Assembly: GCF_009467805.1 (NCBI RefSeq)
Contig: NZ_WIAY01000003.1
Coordinates: 248,001 to 312,000 of the forward strand
Source of the DNA: Stenotrophomonas nematodicola
GTDB lineage: Bacteria > Pseudomonadota > Gammaproteobacteria > Xanthomonadales > Xanthomonadaceae
Length of the DNA: 64,000 bases
Reading direction: 5' to 3'
Shown here one piece after another: positions 55,276 to 63,894 of this stretch. The number at the start of each line of letters is the position of its first letter. Position 1 is the first letter of the stretch. The notes under the pieces are model-generated. The model made no database searches. It had not been told where the DNA came from and saw nothing but the letters and a program-made list of their open reading frames with translations. A program made the position numbers and the translations under genes.

Positions 55276-55446
55276 TCAGCGCTGCTGTTTCGAGTCCGGG
55301 TGGCGCTGCTGGTCCTGCTGCTTGCCGCCCTTCTGGTTCTGCTGATCCCACTGCTGCTGGTTCTGCTGGCCCGCCTTCTGGTTCTGCTGCTGACCCTGCT
55401 GTTCCTGCGGTGCCTTGCCGGGATTGCGGTTCTGCTGGTTAGCCAT
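55276..55446 (-). CDS. Small glutamine/asparagine-rich disordered protein
   Basis: A 56-residue hydrophilic protein made almost entirely of Q, N, K, G and D (NQQNRNPGKAPQEQQGQQQ and similar), with no hydrophobic core and thus no folded domain expected. A GAG-like site precedes the ATG. It resembles short stress-induced KGG-like hydrophilins in composition only. The opposite strand carries a long hydrophobic open frame that is just its mirror image. Function is unknown. Confidence 0.5.
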   Translation of the reverse strand: MANQQNRNPGKAPQEQQGQQQNQKAGQQNQQQWDQQNQKGGKQQDQQRHPDSKQQR

Positions 55447-55753
55447 GATTGCACTCTTCTCGAAATGCCTTGGGGGATGCGCTGTGTAGTGCGGCGCACG
55501 CACAGCGTCCGTGAAAAACGGTTAATCGCAGGCGAAAAAGCGGTGAGCTTGCACGTTGATGCGGATGACTGGGGGACGCGGTTGTGAAGCGTTCATGCGC
55601 TGGCCTGCTCACTCACTCGTGCACGCATGCACACCGCATCGGAACCAGAACCCAGAGTCCGGGATTGCCGCAGGGGCCGCGCGCGACCATCAGGATGACG
55701 GTGTGCGCACGTGCGGGCGTGCGCTGCTTCGCTCCCACGCAGTCTGCGACGCT
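55447..55753. other. 307-bp intergenic stretch
   Basis: No credible gene or RNA is seen. It should hold the promoter of the Q-rich gene on the minus strand (near 55450-55530, an A-rich patch with GTGAAAAACGG) and the 3' end of the exported protein gene at 55754. Open frames across it have poor codon character. Confidence 0.4.
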
Positions 55754-56176
55754 CTATGGCCGGATCTGTTGTCCGCCAGCGCTGGGAACCGAGTCGTAAT
55801 ACCTGCCGGTGCGCGTATCCAGCACGCGGTTGGGGCCCACCTGTCTGGCGCCGGGGATGATGCGGCCGTGACGGTCGTAGACCTTGGGCTGCAACGCGGG
55901 GCCCCGGAGGGAGGCCGTGCCGGCCGGGCCTTTGCTCTGGATGGGATGGGTGCGCAGCTGCTGTTGCACCTGGCTGTTGGACTTCACCGGGGCCAACTCG
56001 CCGGAAAGGCTGTCGGCCGGTGCGGGGCGCACGGGCGTGGGCAGCGGCGCCGGGGCCGGTTGCGGCGCGACCACCGGTCGGGTAGCGGTGGGTGATGGCG
56101 GGGGGCCGATCTGCGCCAATGCCGGGAGCGGCAGCAGAAGCAGCAGCACGGCACCGAGGCGGCGTGGGCGGTTCAT
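55754..56176 (-). CDS. Exported proline-rich hypothetical protein
   Basis: A 140-residue protein with a signal peptide (VLLLLLPLPALAQ). A proline/alanine-rich linker (about 25-60) is followed by a C-terminal part with VYDRHGRIIPGARQVGPNRVLDTRTGRYYDSVPSAG, of which the GRYYDSV stretch is the only recognisable block. Strong AGGAG site before the ATG. Function is unknown. Confidence 0.62.
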   Translation of the reverse strand: MNRPRRLGAVLLLLLPLPALAQIGPPPSPTATRPVVAPQPAPAPLPTPVRPAPADSLSGELAPVKSNSQVQQQLRTHPIQSKGPAGTASLRGPALQPKVYDRHGRIIPGARQVGPNRVLDTRTGRYYDSVPSAGGQQIRP

Positions 56177-56304
56177 GGCGGGCTCCTGGTTGGGGGGACA
56201 GGACGTCACCTTGCGCCCGCGCGGGTATCAGCACGATGAACGCAGCCGCTTGAACGCCCTGCCCGCCGGCCCAATCTTGCCGGTACGCCCCCGAGGAACC
56301 GCCA

Positions 56305-56772
56305 ATGACCGCTTTCGACCTTGCCCCGCCCAGCGCCGACCAGCGCCAGGCACTGATTGCCGGGCTCAGTGCCGACGAGCAGCGCGTGCTGCTGCACCAC
56401 GGCACGGAGGCCCCGTTCTGCGGGGTCTTCCTGGACAACAAGCAGCACGGCGTCTACGGCTGCCGGCTGTGCGGTCTGCCGCTGTTCCGCTCCAGCACGA
56501 AATTCGACTCGGGGACCGGGTGGCCGAGCTTCTTCGCGCCGTTCGACCCGGCCCATGTCCGCGAAATCCGTGACATCAGTCACGGCATGATCCGGACCGA
56601 AATCGTTTGCGCGCGGTGTGACAGCCATCTGGGCCATGTGTTCCCGGACGGCCCGCCGCCGACCCATGAGCGGCACTGCCTGAACTCGGTCTCGCTGTCG
56701 TTCACGCCCAATGGCACGCCGTATCCGGACCCGCTGCAGCGGGGCGGTGCCGAGGCCGGCCCCGCCAGCTGA
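56305..56772 (+). CDS. msrB: Cytoplasmic peptide methionine-(R)-S-oxide reductase MsrB
   Basis: A 155-residue MsrB without a signal peptide. Zinc ligands C53, C56, C102 and C105; catalytic C125 in ERHCLNSV. The resolving position in DSG-x-GWPSF is T71; a spare cysteine C39 (APFCGVF) could resolve instead. It is the second MsrB of this window and complements the exported one at 30299. GAGGAA lies before the ATG. Confidence 0.9.
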   Translation: MTAFDLAPPSADQRQALIAGLSADEQRVLLHHGTEAPFCGVFLDNKQHGVYGCRLCGLPLFRSSTKFDSGTGWPSFFAPFDPAHVREIRDISHGMIRTEIVCARCDSHLGHVFPDGPPPTHERHCLNSVSLSFTPNGTPYPDPLQRGGAEAGPAS

Positions 56773-56893
56773 CGGACCCGGGGTGGCGGCGAGGATCTCC
56801 GCGTCCTGAAAACTGTGACGTCCAACCAACGCCCCCCTTCAGAAAAGCGGGGGCCGGGCCGACATGGAGGTATCCCCTCCCCGCGTCCGCCCC

Positions 56894-57748
56894 ATGCTCA
56901 TCATCGTTGGACTCCTCGTCGTCATCCTCAGCGTGCTTGGCGGCTATGTCGGCGCGCACGGCAAACTGGCTGCCCTGTGGCAGCCCTATGAACTGGTCAT
57001 CATCGGTGGCGCGGCGCTGGGCGCGTTCCTGATCGGCACGCCGATCAAGACCGTCAAGCAGACCCTGCAGGCCACGGTGGGCGTGTTCAAGGGCCCGCGC
57101 TACAAGCAGCAGGACTACATCGATGTGCTGAGCCTGCTCTACGAACTGCTCAACAAGGCCCGTCGCGAAGGCTTCATGGCGCTGGAAGACCATGTCGAGC
57201 GGCCGGCCGAGAGCGCGATCTTCGCCAACTACCCCAAGGTGCAGGCCGATCACCATCTGGTCGACTTCATGACCGACTGCCTGCGCCTGATGATCGGCAG
57301 CAACATCGAGCCGCACGAACTGGAGCCGCTGCTGGAAATGGAGCTGGAAAAGCACCATGCCGAAGCGATGCAGCCTGCGGCCGTGCTCAACAAGGTCTCC
57401 GACGGCCTGCCCGGTTTCGGCATCGTGGCCGCCGTGCTGGGCATCGTGATCACGATGGGCTCGATCGGTGGTGAGATCACCGAAGTGGGCGCACACGTGG
57501 CCGGCGCACTGGTCGGTACGTTCCTGGGCATCCTGCTGGCCTACGGCTTCGTCGGCCCGCTGGCGGCGGCCGTGGAGGCCCGCGCCGAGCAGGACAGCCG
57601 CATCTATGAGTCGGTCAAGACCGCGCTGCTGGCCTGCCTGCGTGGCTACAACCCGAAGATCGCCCTCGAATTCGCCCGCAAGACCCTGCCGTCCAACGTG
57701 CGTCCGGGCTTCAGCGAGTTCGAGCAGCATCTCAAGACGGTCAAGTAA
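56894..57748 (+). CDS. motA: Flagellar motor stator protein MotA
   Basis: A 284-residue inner-membrane proton-channel subunit with four membrane segments (about 1-22, 32-52, 170-190, 200-222), the cytoplasmic loop carrying charged residues that contact FliG, and GFGIVAAVLGIVITMGSIGG. It forms the stator with MotB ten bases downstream. The ATG at 56894 begins the normal MotA N-terminus; an ATG at 56864 with GGAGG just after it is an alternative that would add ten residues. Confidence 0.93.
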   Translation: MLIIVGLLVVILSVLGGYVGAHGKLAALWQPYELVIIGGAALGAFLIGTPIKTVKQTLQATVGVFKGPRYKQQDYIDVLSLLYELLNKARREGFMALEDHVERPAESAIFANYPKVQADHHLVDFMTDCLRLMIGSNIEPHELEPLLEMELEKHHAEAMQPAAVLNKVSDGLPGFGIVAAVLGIVITMGSIGGEITEVGAHVAGALVGTFLGILLAYGFVGPLAAAVEARAEQDSRIYESVKTALLACLRGYNPKIALEFARKTLPSNVRPGFSEFEQHLKTVK

Positions 57749-57757
57749 GGCATCCTC

Positions 57758-58735
57758 ATGGCCGAGAACAAACCCACCGTCATCGTCCGCCGGGTCAGGA
57801 AGGCCGGCCACGCCGCCCATCACGGGGGTGCCTGGAAGGTGGCGTACGCCGATTTCGTGACCGCGATGATGGCGTTCTTTCTCGTGCTGTGGCTGATGGC
57901 GGCCACCACCAAGCCCGAGCGCGCCGCCATTTCCGAGTACTTCCGCAATCCCAGTCCGCTGGCCGGCCAGAGCGCCACGCCAGCGCCGGGCATGGCCGGC
58001 CCTGGCGGCGCCAGCACCTCGATGATCAAGCTGGGCGGCGCCACCGACATCTCGCGCGGCAACAGCAACGATCCCTTCCATGACCAGCAGGCTGCCAAGC
58101 CGGTTCCGCAGACCGAGCGCGAACGGGAACAGCAGCAGCTGGAAGCGCTGAAGAAGGAGCTGGAGGAGGCGATCAGCAAGAGCCAGGCGTTGGAGCCGTT
58201 CAAGGACCAGCTGCTGCTCGATCTCACCCCGGAAGGGTTGCGCATCCAGATCGTGGACAAGCAGAACCGGCCGATGTTCGACATGGGCAGTGCCGCGCTC
58301 AAGCCGTACACGCGCGAGATCCTGCGCGAGCTGTCGCAGTTCATCAACCACGTGCCGAACCGGATCAGCATCACCGGCCATACCGACACCACCGCGTACA
58401 CCGCCGTGCATGGCTACAGCAACTGGGAGCTCAGTGCCGACCGCGCCAATGCGGCCCGGCGCGCGCTGCTGGATGGCGGGATGACCGAGGACAAGGTCAC
58501 CCGCGTGGTCGGGCTGTCGTCGTCGGTACTGTTCGACAAGACCCAGCCGGACAATCCGATCAATCGCCGGATCAGTATCGTGGTGATGACCAAGGCCGCC
58601 GAGGCAGCGGCGCTGGCCGGTGCGGGCCAGGAAGTGGCGTTGTCGCCGACCGCCCAGGACGCCGACATCCAGGCGACCCAGGGCGTGCCGGCGCGGCCGG
58701 CAGCACCGGTGGTACCGGCGCCCGTCTCGCCCTGA
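57758..58735 (+). CDS. motB: Flagellar motor stator protein MotB
   Basis: A 325-residue protein with one membrane segment and the essential proton-binding D32 in AYADFVTAMMAFF. A linker (about 55-145) with a charged coiled coil leads to an OmpA-type peptidoglycan-binding domain (ITGHTDTTAYT, NWELSADRANAARRAL). C-terminal tail is alanine/proline-rich. With motA ten bases upstream it forms one operon. Confidence 0.95.
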   Translation: MAENKPTVIVRRVRKAGHAAHHGGAWKVAYADFVTAMMAFFLVLWLMAATTKPERAAISEYFRNPSPLAGQSATPAPGMAGPGGASTSMIKLGGATDISRGNSNDPFHDQQAAKPVPQTEREREQQQLEALKKELEEAISKSQALEPFKDQLLLDLTPEGLRIQIVDKQNRPMFDMGSAALKPYTREILRELSQFINHVPNRISITGHTDTTAYTAVHGYSNWELSADRANAARRALLDGGMTEDKVTRVVGLSSSVLFDKTQPDNPINRRISIVVMTKAAEAAALAGAGQEVALSPTAQDADIQATQGVPARPAAPVVPAPVSP

Positions 58736-58771
58736 GACGGGCTGGCCGGCGACGCGGGTGCGGAATCCGTG

Positions 58772-58795
58772 GAGCCGGCCGACGGCCGGCACTAC
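58772..58795 (-). repeat. SMAG-like repeat whose end contributes a -10 box
   Basis: On the minus strand GTAG, then TGCCGGCC, a GTC loop and GGCCGGC: the SMAG form. Its outer edge gives TACAAT on the plus strand (58793-58798), a -10-like sequence for the gene at 58831. Confidence 0.75.
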
Positions 58796-58830
58796 AATGA
58801 CGGTCTTTCCCGTACAGATAGACCGTTCCC

Positions 58831-59343
58831 ATGTCCAAGCAGTCCAAGGCCAAGCGCGACAAGCGCAAGAAGCAGCAGCCCAAGCGTCCGATCCAGCGCC
58901 TGAACGCCCAGCAGCCGGTGCAGAACCACGCCGTCCTGCAGAACGAGGAAGGCCAGGTGGTTGCCGCGATCGGCCTGCAGGGCACCGAATGGCTGCTGGC
59001 CATCGGCGGCCAGACGATGGGCAACGCGGACAACCCGATCCCGATGCTGGCCATGCTCAAGCACCTGTCCAATGTCCAGGAGAAGGAAGGCCGCAAGGTC
59101 ACTCTGGAATACTCGACCCAGATGCAGCAGATGATCGACGACCTGGCCGCCGAAGAAGGCAAGACCGCCGACGAGTACCTGGCCCAGCTGGTGTCCGAGT
59201 TCGAAGGTGTGGACGGTGAAGACGAAGCCGCCGACGGCGACGCCGATGCCGGCACCGAGGTGGCTGCCGATGCCGCCGATGCCGCTGACGCTCCGGCTGC
59301 CGACGCCACCCCGGCCGACGCCGACGCGCAGCCCAAGGGCTGA
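58831..59343 (+). CDS. Conserved hypothetical protein with acidic tail
   Basis: A 170-residue protein. The start is strongly basic (KQSKAKRDKRKKQQPKRPIQ), the middle (about 30-125) is a small folded-looking domain with LLAIGGQTMGNADNPIP, and the end is a low-complexity Ala/Asp/Glu tail. Cytoplasmic. No family function known to me. Ends 12 bases before the next gene, so both may share a transcript. Confidence 0.62.
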   Translation: MSKQSKAKRDKRKKQQPKRPIQRLNAQQPVQNHAVLQNEEGQVVAAIGLQGTEWLLAIGGQTMGNADNPIPMLAMLKHLSNVQEKEGRKVTLEYSTQMQQMIDDLAAEEGKTADEYLAQLVSEFEGVDGEDEAADGDADAGTEVAADAADAADAPAADATPADADAQPKG

Positions 59344-59355
59344 TCGCGGCCCCCG

Positions 59356-59631
59356 GTGACGGTCTATGTGGACGATGCGGTACACCCCTGGCGCGGCGAG
59401 CGCTGGGCGCATCTGATGGCCGACACCCTGCCCGAGCTGCACGCCCTGGCGGCGCAGCTCGGGATTCCGCGGCGGGCCTTCCAGAACCGCCGCAGCGGCG
59501 CGCACTACGACGTAACCGCCCCGATGCGCCTGCAGGCCATCGCACTGGGCGCGCGGCCGATTTCGCGCCACACCGACCGCGCCCTGGTCAAAGCAGTGAT
59601 CGCCAACGCCCGCGCGCAGTACGCGCCCTGA
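59356..59631 (+). CDS. DUF4031-like small protein
   Basis: A 91-residue protein with the DUF4031 pattern: TVYVDDAVHPWRGERWAHLMAD at the start, ELHALAAQLGIPRRAFQ, and HYDVTAPMRLQAIALGA. Starts with GTG 12 bases after the preceding gene. Function is unknown. Confidence 0.72.
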   Translation: MTVYVDDAVHPWRGERWAHLMADTLPELHALAAQLGIPRRAFQNRRSGAHYDVTAPMRLQAIALGARPISRHTDRALVKAVIANARAQYAP

Positions 59632-59691
59632 CCCCCATCGCGTGGTTGCCGGCCACACTCGGCCGCCCCACAGCCGGCGCCTCCGCTGGTG

Positions 59692-60234
59692 TCAGAACGG
59701 ATCGCTGCCCGGCCGCACTTCCACGCCCAGCAGCGAGCACAACGCAAGCATCGCGTCATCGTCGCGGCTGAGCGCCATCCAGCCGGCCAGGCCATCGGTA
59801 CCGGCATCCACGCTCCACAACGAATAGTTGTGCTCGCGCAGGCGGTCGTACGCCGTGGCCATCAGCTGCGGGGCGTCCACGCCGGCAGCGAAGTCTTCGT
59901 CGTCCAGGTCGCCGCCCCAGTCCAGCTGCAGGTTCCAGCGCGCGGACAGTTCGTTGACCGCCGACATCAGCGCATCGGCATCGCCGCGTTCGACCTCGAA
60001 GCCGGACTGCCAGGCGATGGCCGTCAGCAGCGGGGGCAGCCACTCGGCCTCTTCATCGATCTCCTCGCCGCTTTCCAGCAGCGTTTCGCGCCAGCGGTTG
60101 AACTGCTGCAACGCCAGTTCCTCGTCGCCCGGGTTGATCAGGACGAACAGGTTCCAGATGCGCGCCTCGAAGTCGTCTTCGTCGAAATCGCGTTCTTCTT
60201 CTTCGAAGTCGAAATAATCGCTGTTGTCGGGCAT
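59692..60234 (-). CDS. Acidic hypothetical protein (possibly DUF6630 family)
   Basis: A 180-residue very acidic protein (EEEERDFDEDDFEA at the start) with IWNLFVLINPGDEELALQQFN and a C-terminal MALSRDDDAMLALCSLLG. No signal or membrane segments. The family name is from memory and unsure. Convergent with the gene at 59356. Confidence 0.6.
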   Translation of the reverse strand: MPDNSDYFDFEEEERDFDEDDFEARIWNLFVLINPGDEELALQQFNRWRETLLESGEEIDEEAEWLPPLLTAIAWQSGFEVERGDADALMSAVNELSARWNLQLDWGGDLDDEDFAAGVDAPQLMATAYDRLREHNYSLWSVDAGTDGLAGWMALSRDDDAMLALCSLLGVEVRPGSDPF

Positions 60235-60370
60235 GACCGGTATTCCTGGAGGCAGGGGCGCATTCTGCCGTGGGATGGCGTTGGCAGGAAGCGAAATTCG
60301 GCCTGGGCGCCGCTGCGGTTTATCCTGTACGGCAGAAGATGGCCGTGGTGGCCGTCAGTACCCGATGACC

Positions 60371-60619
60371 ATGAGCGATACCCCTCCCGATCACCTGGCG
60401 ATCAACCCGGCCAGCCCCTTCCACGACGCCGCCGCGCTGGAGCGCGGGGTTGGCATCCGCTTCAACGACGTCGAGCGCGACAACGTCGAGGAGTATTCGG
60501 TCAGCGAAGGCTGGATCCGCGTGCAGGCCGGCAAGGCGCGTGACCGCCGCGGCAACCCGATGACGATCAAGGTCAAGGGCACCGTGGTGGCTTACTACCT
60601 GGACCAGAAGGCCGAGTAA
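60371..60619 (+). CDS. DUF3297-like small protein
   Basis: An 82-residue protein with the family pattern LERGVGIRFNDVERDNVEEYSVSEGWIRV and GNPMTIKVKGTV, shown in parts as GVGIRFNDVER and EEYSVSEGWI. Two in-frame ATGs at 60365 and 60371; I chose the second. Function is unknown. Confidence 0.75.
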   Translation: MSDTPPDHLAINPASPFHDAAALERGVGIRFNDVERDNVEEYSVSEGWIRVQAGKARDRRGNPMTIKVKGTVVAYYLDQKAE

Positions 60620-60650
60620 CCGGTCCACCGGCCCGCGGTCGGTGGCTGCC

Positions 60651-60679
60651 CGGGATTGGCGGCTGGGCCGTCAATCCCG
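60651..60679. terminator. Hairpin at the end of the antiporter gene
   Basis: CGGGATTG and CAATCCCG pair around a loop (60651-60679), spanning the antiporter stop codon (60671-60673). It may terminate both the DUF3297 gene and the antiporter gene. No T run. Confidence 0.5.
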
Positions 60680-62314
60680 TTGCCGGGTTTCCAGCAGATC
60701 CAGGTTGCGGATCAGCCGGCGCGAGACCTCATCGGAGATCTTGCCGCGCCGGGTCAGGCGGAACAGCTCTTCACGCTCGGCGGTGAGACCGGCGGTGCGC
60801 AGCTGCCGGTAGCCCTGCTCCATCCGCTTCACCTTTTCCGGATCGGCATCGGGTCCGTTGTCCTTCTCCAGGTTGCGCTGGTACAGCAGGCTGACCCGCG
60901 AGGCGGCATCGTTGTAGAGCTGCACGTTCTCGGTGGTCTGGTTCTGCACCAGTTGCTGGCGCATGCGCTCCACGCCGGCCAGCGCCGCCTTGGAAGCGAG
61001 CTTGCGGGCCAGGTCCTCGGCCTTGCGGTCACCCGAATCGGCGGGCAGCTCCAGTCCCTTCAACAGACGCGGCAAGGCCACGCTGGCGCCGATCAGCGAC
61101 ACCAGGATCACCGCCGCCGCCAGGAAGATCACCAGATCGCGCGCCGGGAAGGCGCTGCCATCGGGCAGGAACAGCGGCAGGGTCAGCACGCCGGCCAGGG
61201 TGATCGCGCCGCGTACGCCGGCGACCGACGTTGCCACCACCACCCGCCACGGCGTGCCCTGCTGGACTTCGCCACGGTGGCGCGCACGCAGCAGGCTCCA
61301 GCGCAGCGACAACCATACCCAGGCCAGGCGCAGCACCACCAGCGCCAGGTTGATCACCACCACGTACACCAGCAGCCACCACGGACTGTGATGGCCACTC
61401 TCGCTGACGGTGGTGATCGCGCGCTCGACGATGCCCGGAAGCTGCTCGCCGAGCAGCACGAACATGATGCCGTTGAAGCTGAACTGCAGCATCCCCCACA
61501 CCGCGGCACGCTGCACGCGCATGCTGCCGGAGACGCGGCCGGTCAGCTCGACATAGCTCATCGTGATGCCTGCGGCGACGGCCGACAGGATGCCCGAGGC
61601 ATTGGCTTCTTCGGCCAGCAGATAGGCCGCGAAGGGAATCAGCAGGTTGACCAGCAGCGCCGCGCCCGGCTCCTCGCCGAAGCGCCGCCACAGCCAGCGC
61701 TGGAAGGTGGACACGCCCAACGTCACCGCCACGCCGATCGCCAGGCCCGCCACGGCCACCCACAGGAAGGTCAGCGAGGCGCTGGCCAGCGAGAACGTTC
61801 CGGTCATCACCGCCGCCACCGCGAAGCGGAAGCAGACCAGTCCGGACGCATCGTTGAGCAGCGACTCACCTTCCAGGATGTGCATCAGGCGTTTGGGAAT
61901 CGGCGCACGCGCGGCGATCGACCCGACCGCCACCGGATCGGTGGGCGAGATGATCGCGGCCAATGCGAAGGCCACCGCCAGCGGCATCACCGGAATCATC
62001 CAGTGAATCAGCAAGCCCGCACCGATCACGGTGAACACCACCAGCCCGAAGGCCAGTTCCAGGATCACGCCCTTGTCGCGGAACAGGCCCTGTTTGGGAA
62101 TGCGCCAACCATCCAGAAACAGCAGTGGCGGCAGGAACAACAGGAAGAACATCTCCGGTTCCAGCGCGTGGCCGCGGTTGAACACGCCGGCGATCACCGC
62201 CCCGAGGCCGATCTGCACGAGCGGCAACGGCAGCGACAGCGGCAGGACCCGGACGAGGTAGCCGCTGGCCACCACGGCCACCAGCATCGCCAGGACGACT
62301 TCAATGGTATGCAT
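60671..62314 (-). CDS. CPA1-family Na+/H+ antiporter
   Basis: A 547-residue inner-membrane protein with about twelve hydrophobic segments. The conserved PTDPVAV aspartate and GESLLNDASG motif of NhaP/YjcE-type exchangers are present. A cytoplasmic tail (about 410-547) is mostly helical with R-K-L-A and K-R-M-E-Q-G repeats and may regulate activity. The ATG at 62314 has GGAAAA upstream. Substrates Na+ or K+ cannot be told apart. Confidence 0.88.
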   Translation of the reverse strand: MHTIEVVLAMLVAVVASGYLVRVLPLSLPLPLVQIGLGAVIAGVFNRGHALEPEMFFLLFLPPLLFLDGWRIPKQGLFRDKGVILELAFGLVVFTVIGAGLLIHWMIPVMPLAVAFALAAIISPTDPVAVGSIAARAPIPKRLMHILEGESLLNDASGLVCFRFAVAAVMTGTFSLASASLTFLWVAVAGLAIGVAVTLGVSTFQRWLWRRFGEEPGAALLVNLLIPFAAYLLAEEANASGILSAVAAGITMSYVELTGRVSGSMRVQRAAVWGMLQFSFNGIMFVLLGEQLPGIVERAITTVSESGHHSPWWLLVYVVVINLALVVLRLAWVWLSLRWSLLRARHRGEVQQGTPWRVVVATSVAGVRGAITLAGVLTLPLFLPDGSAFPARDLVIFLAAAVILVSLIGASVALPRLLKGLELPADSGDRKAEDLARKLASKAALAGVERMRQQLVQNQTTENVQLYNDAASRVSLLYQRNLEKDNGPDADPEKVKRMEQGYRQLRTAGLTAEREELFRLTRRGKISDEVSRRLIRNLDLLETRQRD

Positions 62315-62524
62315 GCATTTTCCAGTGGGCAGCGCGGGGGGGAGGCTGCGGACAGCCGGCGCCGGAAACGGAAAAAACGTACCACACCCCTGCCGTCGCG
62401 CGAACGCGCGCGTGCGCGTCGGCTCAGTGGAGGGACAGCCGATGCTGCGTGGTCCATCGGGCAGTCCGTTGCCGCATGCCGCACACCGGGTGGCCCTGCA
62501 CATCACGCGTGGCGATGCCGGGGC

Positions 62525-63349
62525 TCATGGTCCCGCACTGGCTGAAGCCGGCCGGGCGGCATCACCGCCATCGAAGCGGTAGATGTCCATCGCCAGGAAA
62601 CCGGCATCGATACCGGCATCGATGCGCTGCGCGCCCAACGTGTCCGCACCGGCCGCGCCCATCGCGACGTACAGCGGCTGCAGGTGTTCATCGGTAGGAT
62701 GCGCGCGCTCGGCATACGGTGCCTGGCGGCGGTAGTCGAGCAGCGCGGCGCTGTCGTCGGCCGCCAGCCGCTGCTCCACCCAGTCGATGAAGGGCCGCAC
62801 ATAGGGTGCGTCCTTGCCGTCCTGGTAGTGGCCCCAGTCATGCAGGTTGTGGGTGATGCTGCCCGATCCGATCACCAGCACCCCCTGCTCGCGCAACGGT
62901 GCCAGCGCGCGGCCCAGCGCCAGTTGATGGGCCGGCCCGAGCAGCGGCTGGATCGCCAGCGGAACCACCGGAATGTCCGCCTGCGGGTAGAGGAAGCGCA
63001 GCGGCACCCACGCGCCGTGGTCCAGGCCACGAGCGGCATCGATCACCGTCGGCAGTCCGGCCGCCCCCAGCCGCTCGGCAACCTCGCGGGCCAGCGTCGG
63101 ATCGCCCGGCGCCGGGTACTGCAGGTCGAACAGCGCCTGCGGGAAGCCGCCGAAATCGTGGATGGTCGGCGGCCGCGGGTGCCCGCCGACCGCCGGCTGG
63201 CGGGTCAGCCAGTGGGCCGAGGCCATGACGATCGCGCGCGGACGCGGCAGCGTGGCGGCCAGGTCGGCCAGGCGCTCACCGACCAGGCCGGGGTTGAGCG
63301 CGGTCATCGGCGAACCGTGCGAGATGTACAGCGACGGCAGACGGGTCAT
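62525..63349 (-). CDS. LigB/DODA-type extradiol dioxygenase (YgiD-like)
   Basis: A 274-residue enzyme of the class III extradiol family. Metal-binding histidines are seen at SLYISHGSPM, ASAHW, and SGSITHNLHDW. Such enzymes cleave aromatic diols (for example DOPA) or related catechols. It lies 37 bases downstream of a DoxX-like gene and shares its strand; both are divergent from a LysR regulator. GGAG lies before the ATG. Confidence 0.88.
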   Translation of the reverse strand: MTRLPSLYISHGSPMTALNPGLVGERLADLAATLPRPRAIVMASAHWLTRQPAVGGHPRPPTIHDFGGFPQALFDLQYPAPGDPTLAREVAERLGAAGLPTVIDAARGLDHGAWVPLRFLYPQADIPVVPLAIQPLLGPAHQLALGRALAPLREQGVLVIGSGSITHNLHDWGHYQDGKDAPYVRPFIDWVEQRLAADDSAALLDYRRQAPYAERAHPTDEHLQPLYVAMGAAGADTLGAQRIDAGIDAGFLAMDIYRFDGGDAARPASASAGP

Positions 63350-63386
63350 CGGAAGCTCCAGTAAGAGGCGGGGGGCGTGGGCAGAT

Positions 63387-63797
63387 TCAGCGCGAGGCCA
63401 ACGTCCATTTGCCGTCTCCAATGCAGAACAGCACCAGCAGGGCCAGCGCCCAGAACGCCGGGTATTCCCAACCGCCCCCAGCGTTGGCGAAGCTGAAGCC
63501 GTTGGCGCCGTGAACGGTAACGATGGTGCCCAGCAGCAGCGGCACGCCGATCAGGCCGACCCAGCGCGCGAAGAGGCCCAGCAGGAGCGCGGCGGCGAGG
63601 GTCAGCTCCAGGGCGATGGTGGCGTAGCCCAGGGCACCGGGCAGGCCCAGCGACTGGAAATAGGCGGCGGTGCCGGCCGGGGTGAACACCAGCAGCTTGG
63701 TCAGCCCGTGGACGAGGAACAGCGCCCCCAGTGCCCAGCGCAGCGCGGTCGCGCCATAGGGGGCCAGGGAGGCGGTACGGTGGGCGGGGGCGTGCAT
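63387..63797 (-). CDS. DoxX-family membrane protein
   Basis: A 136-residue protein with four hydrophobic helices (ALRWALGALFLVHG, GLPGALGYATIALEL and two more). The DoxX pattern GLxKLLVFTPAG is present. It is thought to take part in redox processes at the membrane in some species; here it is the first gene of the unit with the extradiol dioxygenase. Confidence 0.85.
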   Translation of the reverse strand: MHAPAHRTASLAPYGATALRWALGALFLVHGLTKLLVFTPAGTAAYFQSLGLPGALGYATIALELTLAAALLLGLFARWVGLIGVPLLLGTIVTVHGANGFSFANAGGGWEYPAFWALALLVLFCIGDGKWTLASR

Positions 63798-63849
63798 GGG
63801 AAACCTCGGCGGAGTGCGGTGTGGACAGGTTATTGCGCACACCAGCACC

Positions 63850-63879
63850 AATAAATACGATCACCCGACGCTGTTTATT
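63850..63879. promoter_or_regulatory. Inverted repeat AATAAA/TTTATT in the DoxX-LysR gap
   Basis: AATAAA (63850-63855) and TTTATT (63874-63879), 18 bases apart, lie between the divergent start codons. It could be a LysR site; it has no good T-N11-A form, so this is uncertain. Confidence 0.35.
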
Positions 63880-63894
63880 ACCGGAACCGCAACA

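Noticed and set aside
55243..55587. Hydrophobic plus-strand frame rich in Leu and Val
   Set aside because: It is the mirror of the Q/N-rich minus-strand gene (CAG read as CTG); no ribosome site and no family pattern.
59636..59690. GC-rich inverted repeat between the DUF4031 and acidic protein genes
   Set aside because: Arms match only loosely and no GTAG end is seen; too weak to call a repeat element.
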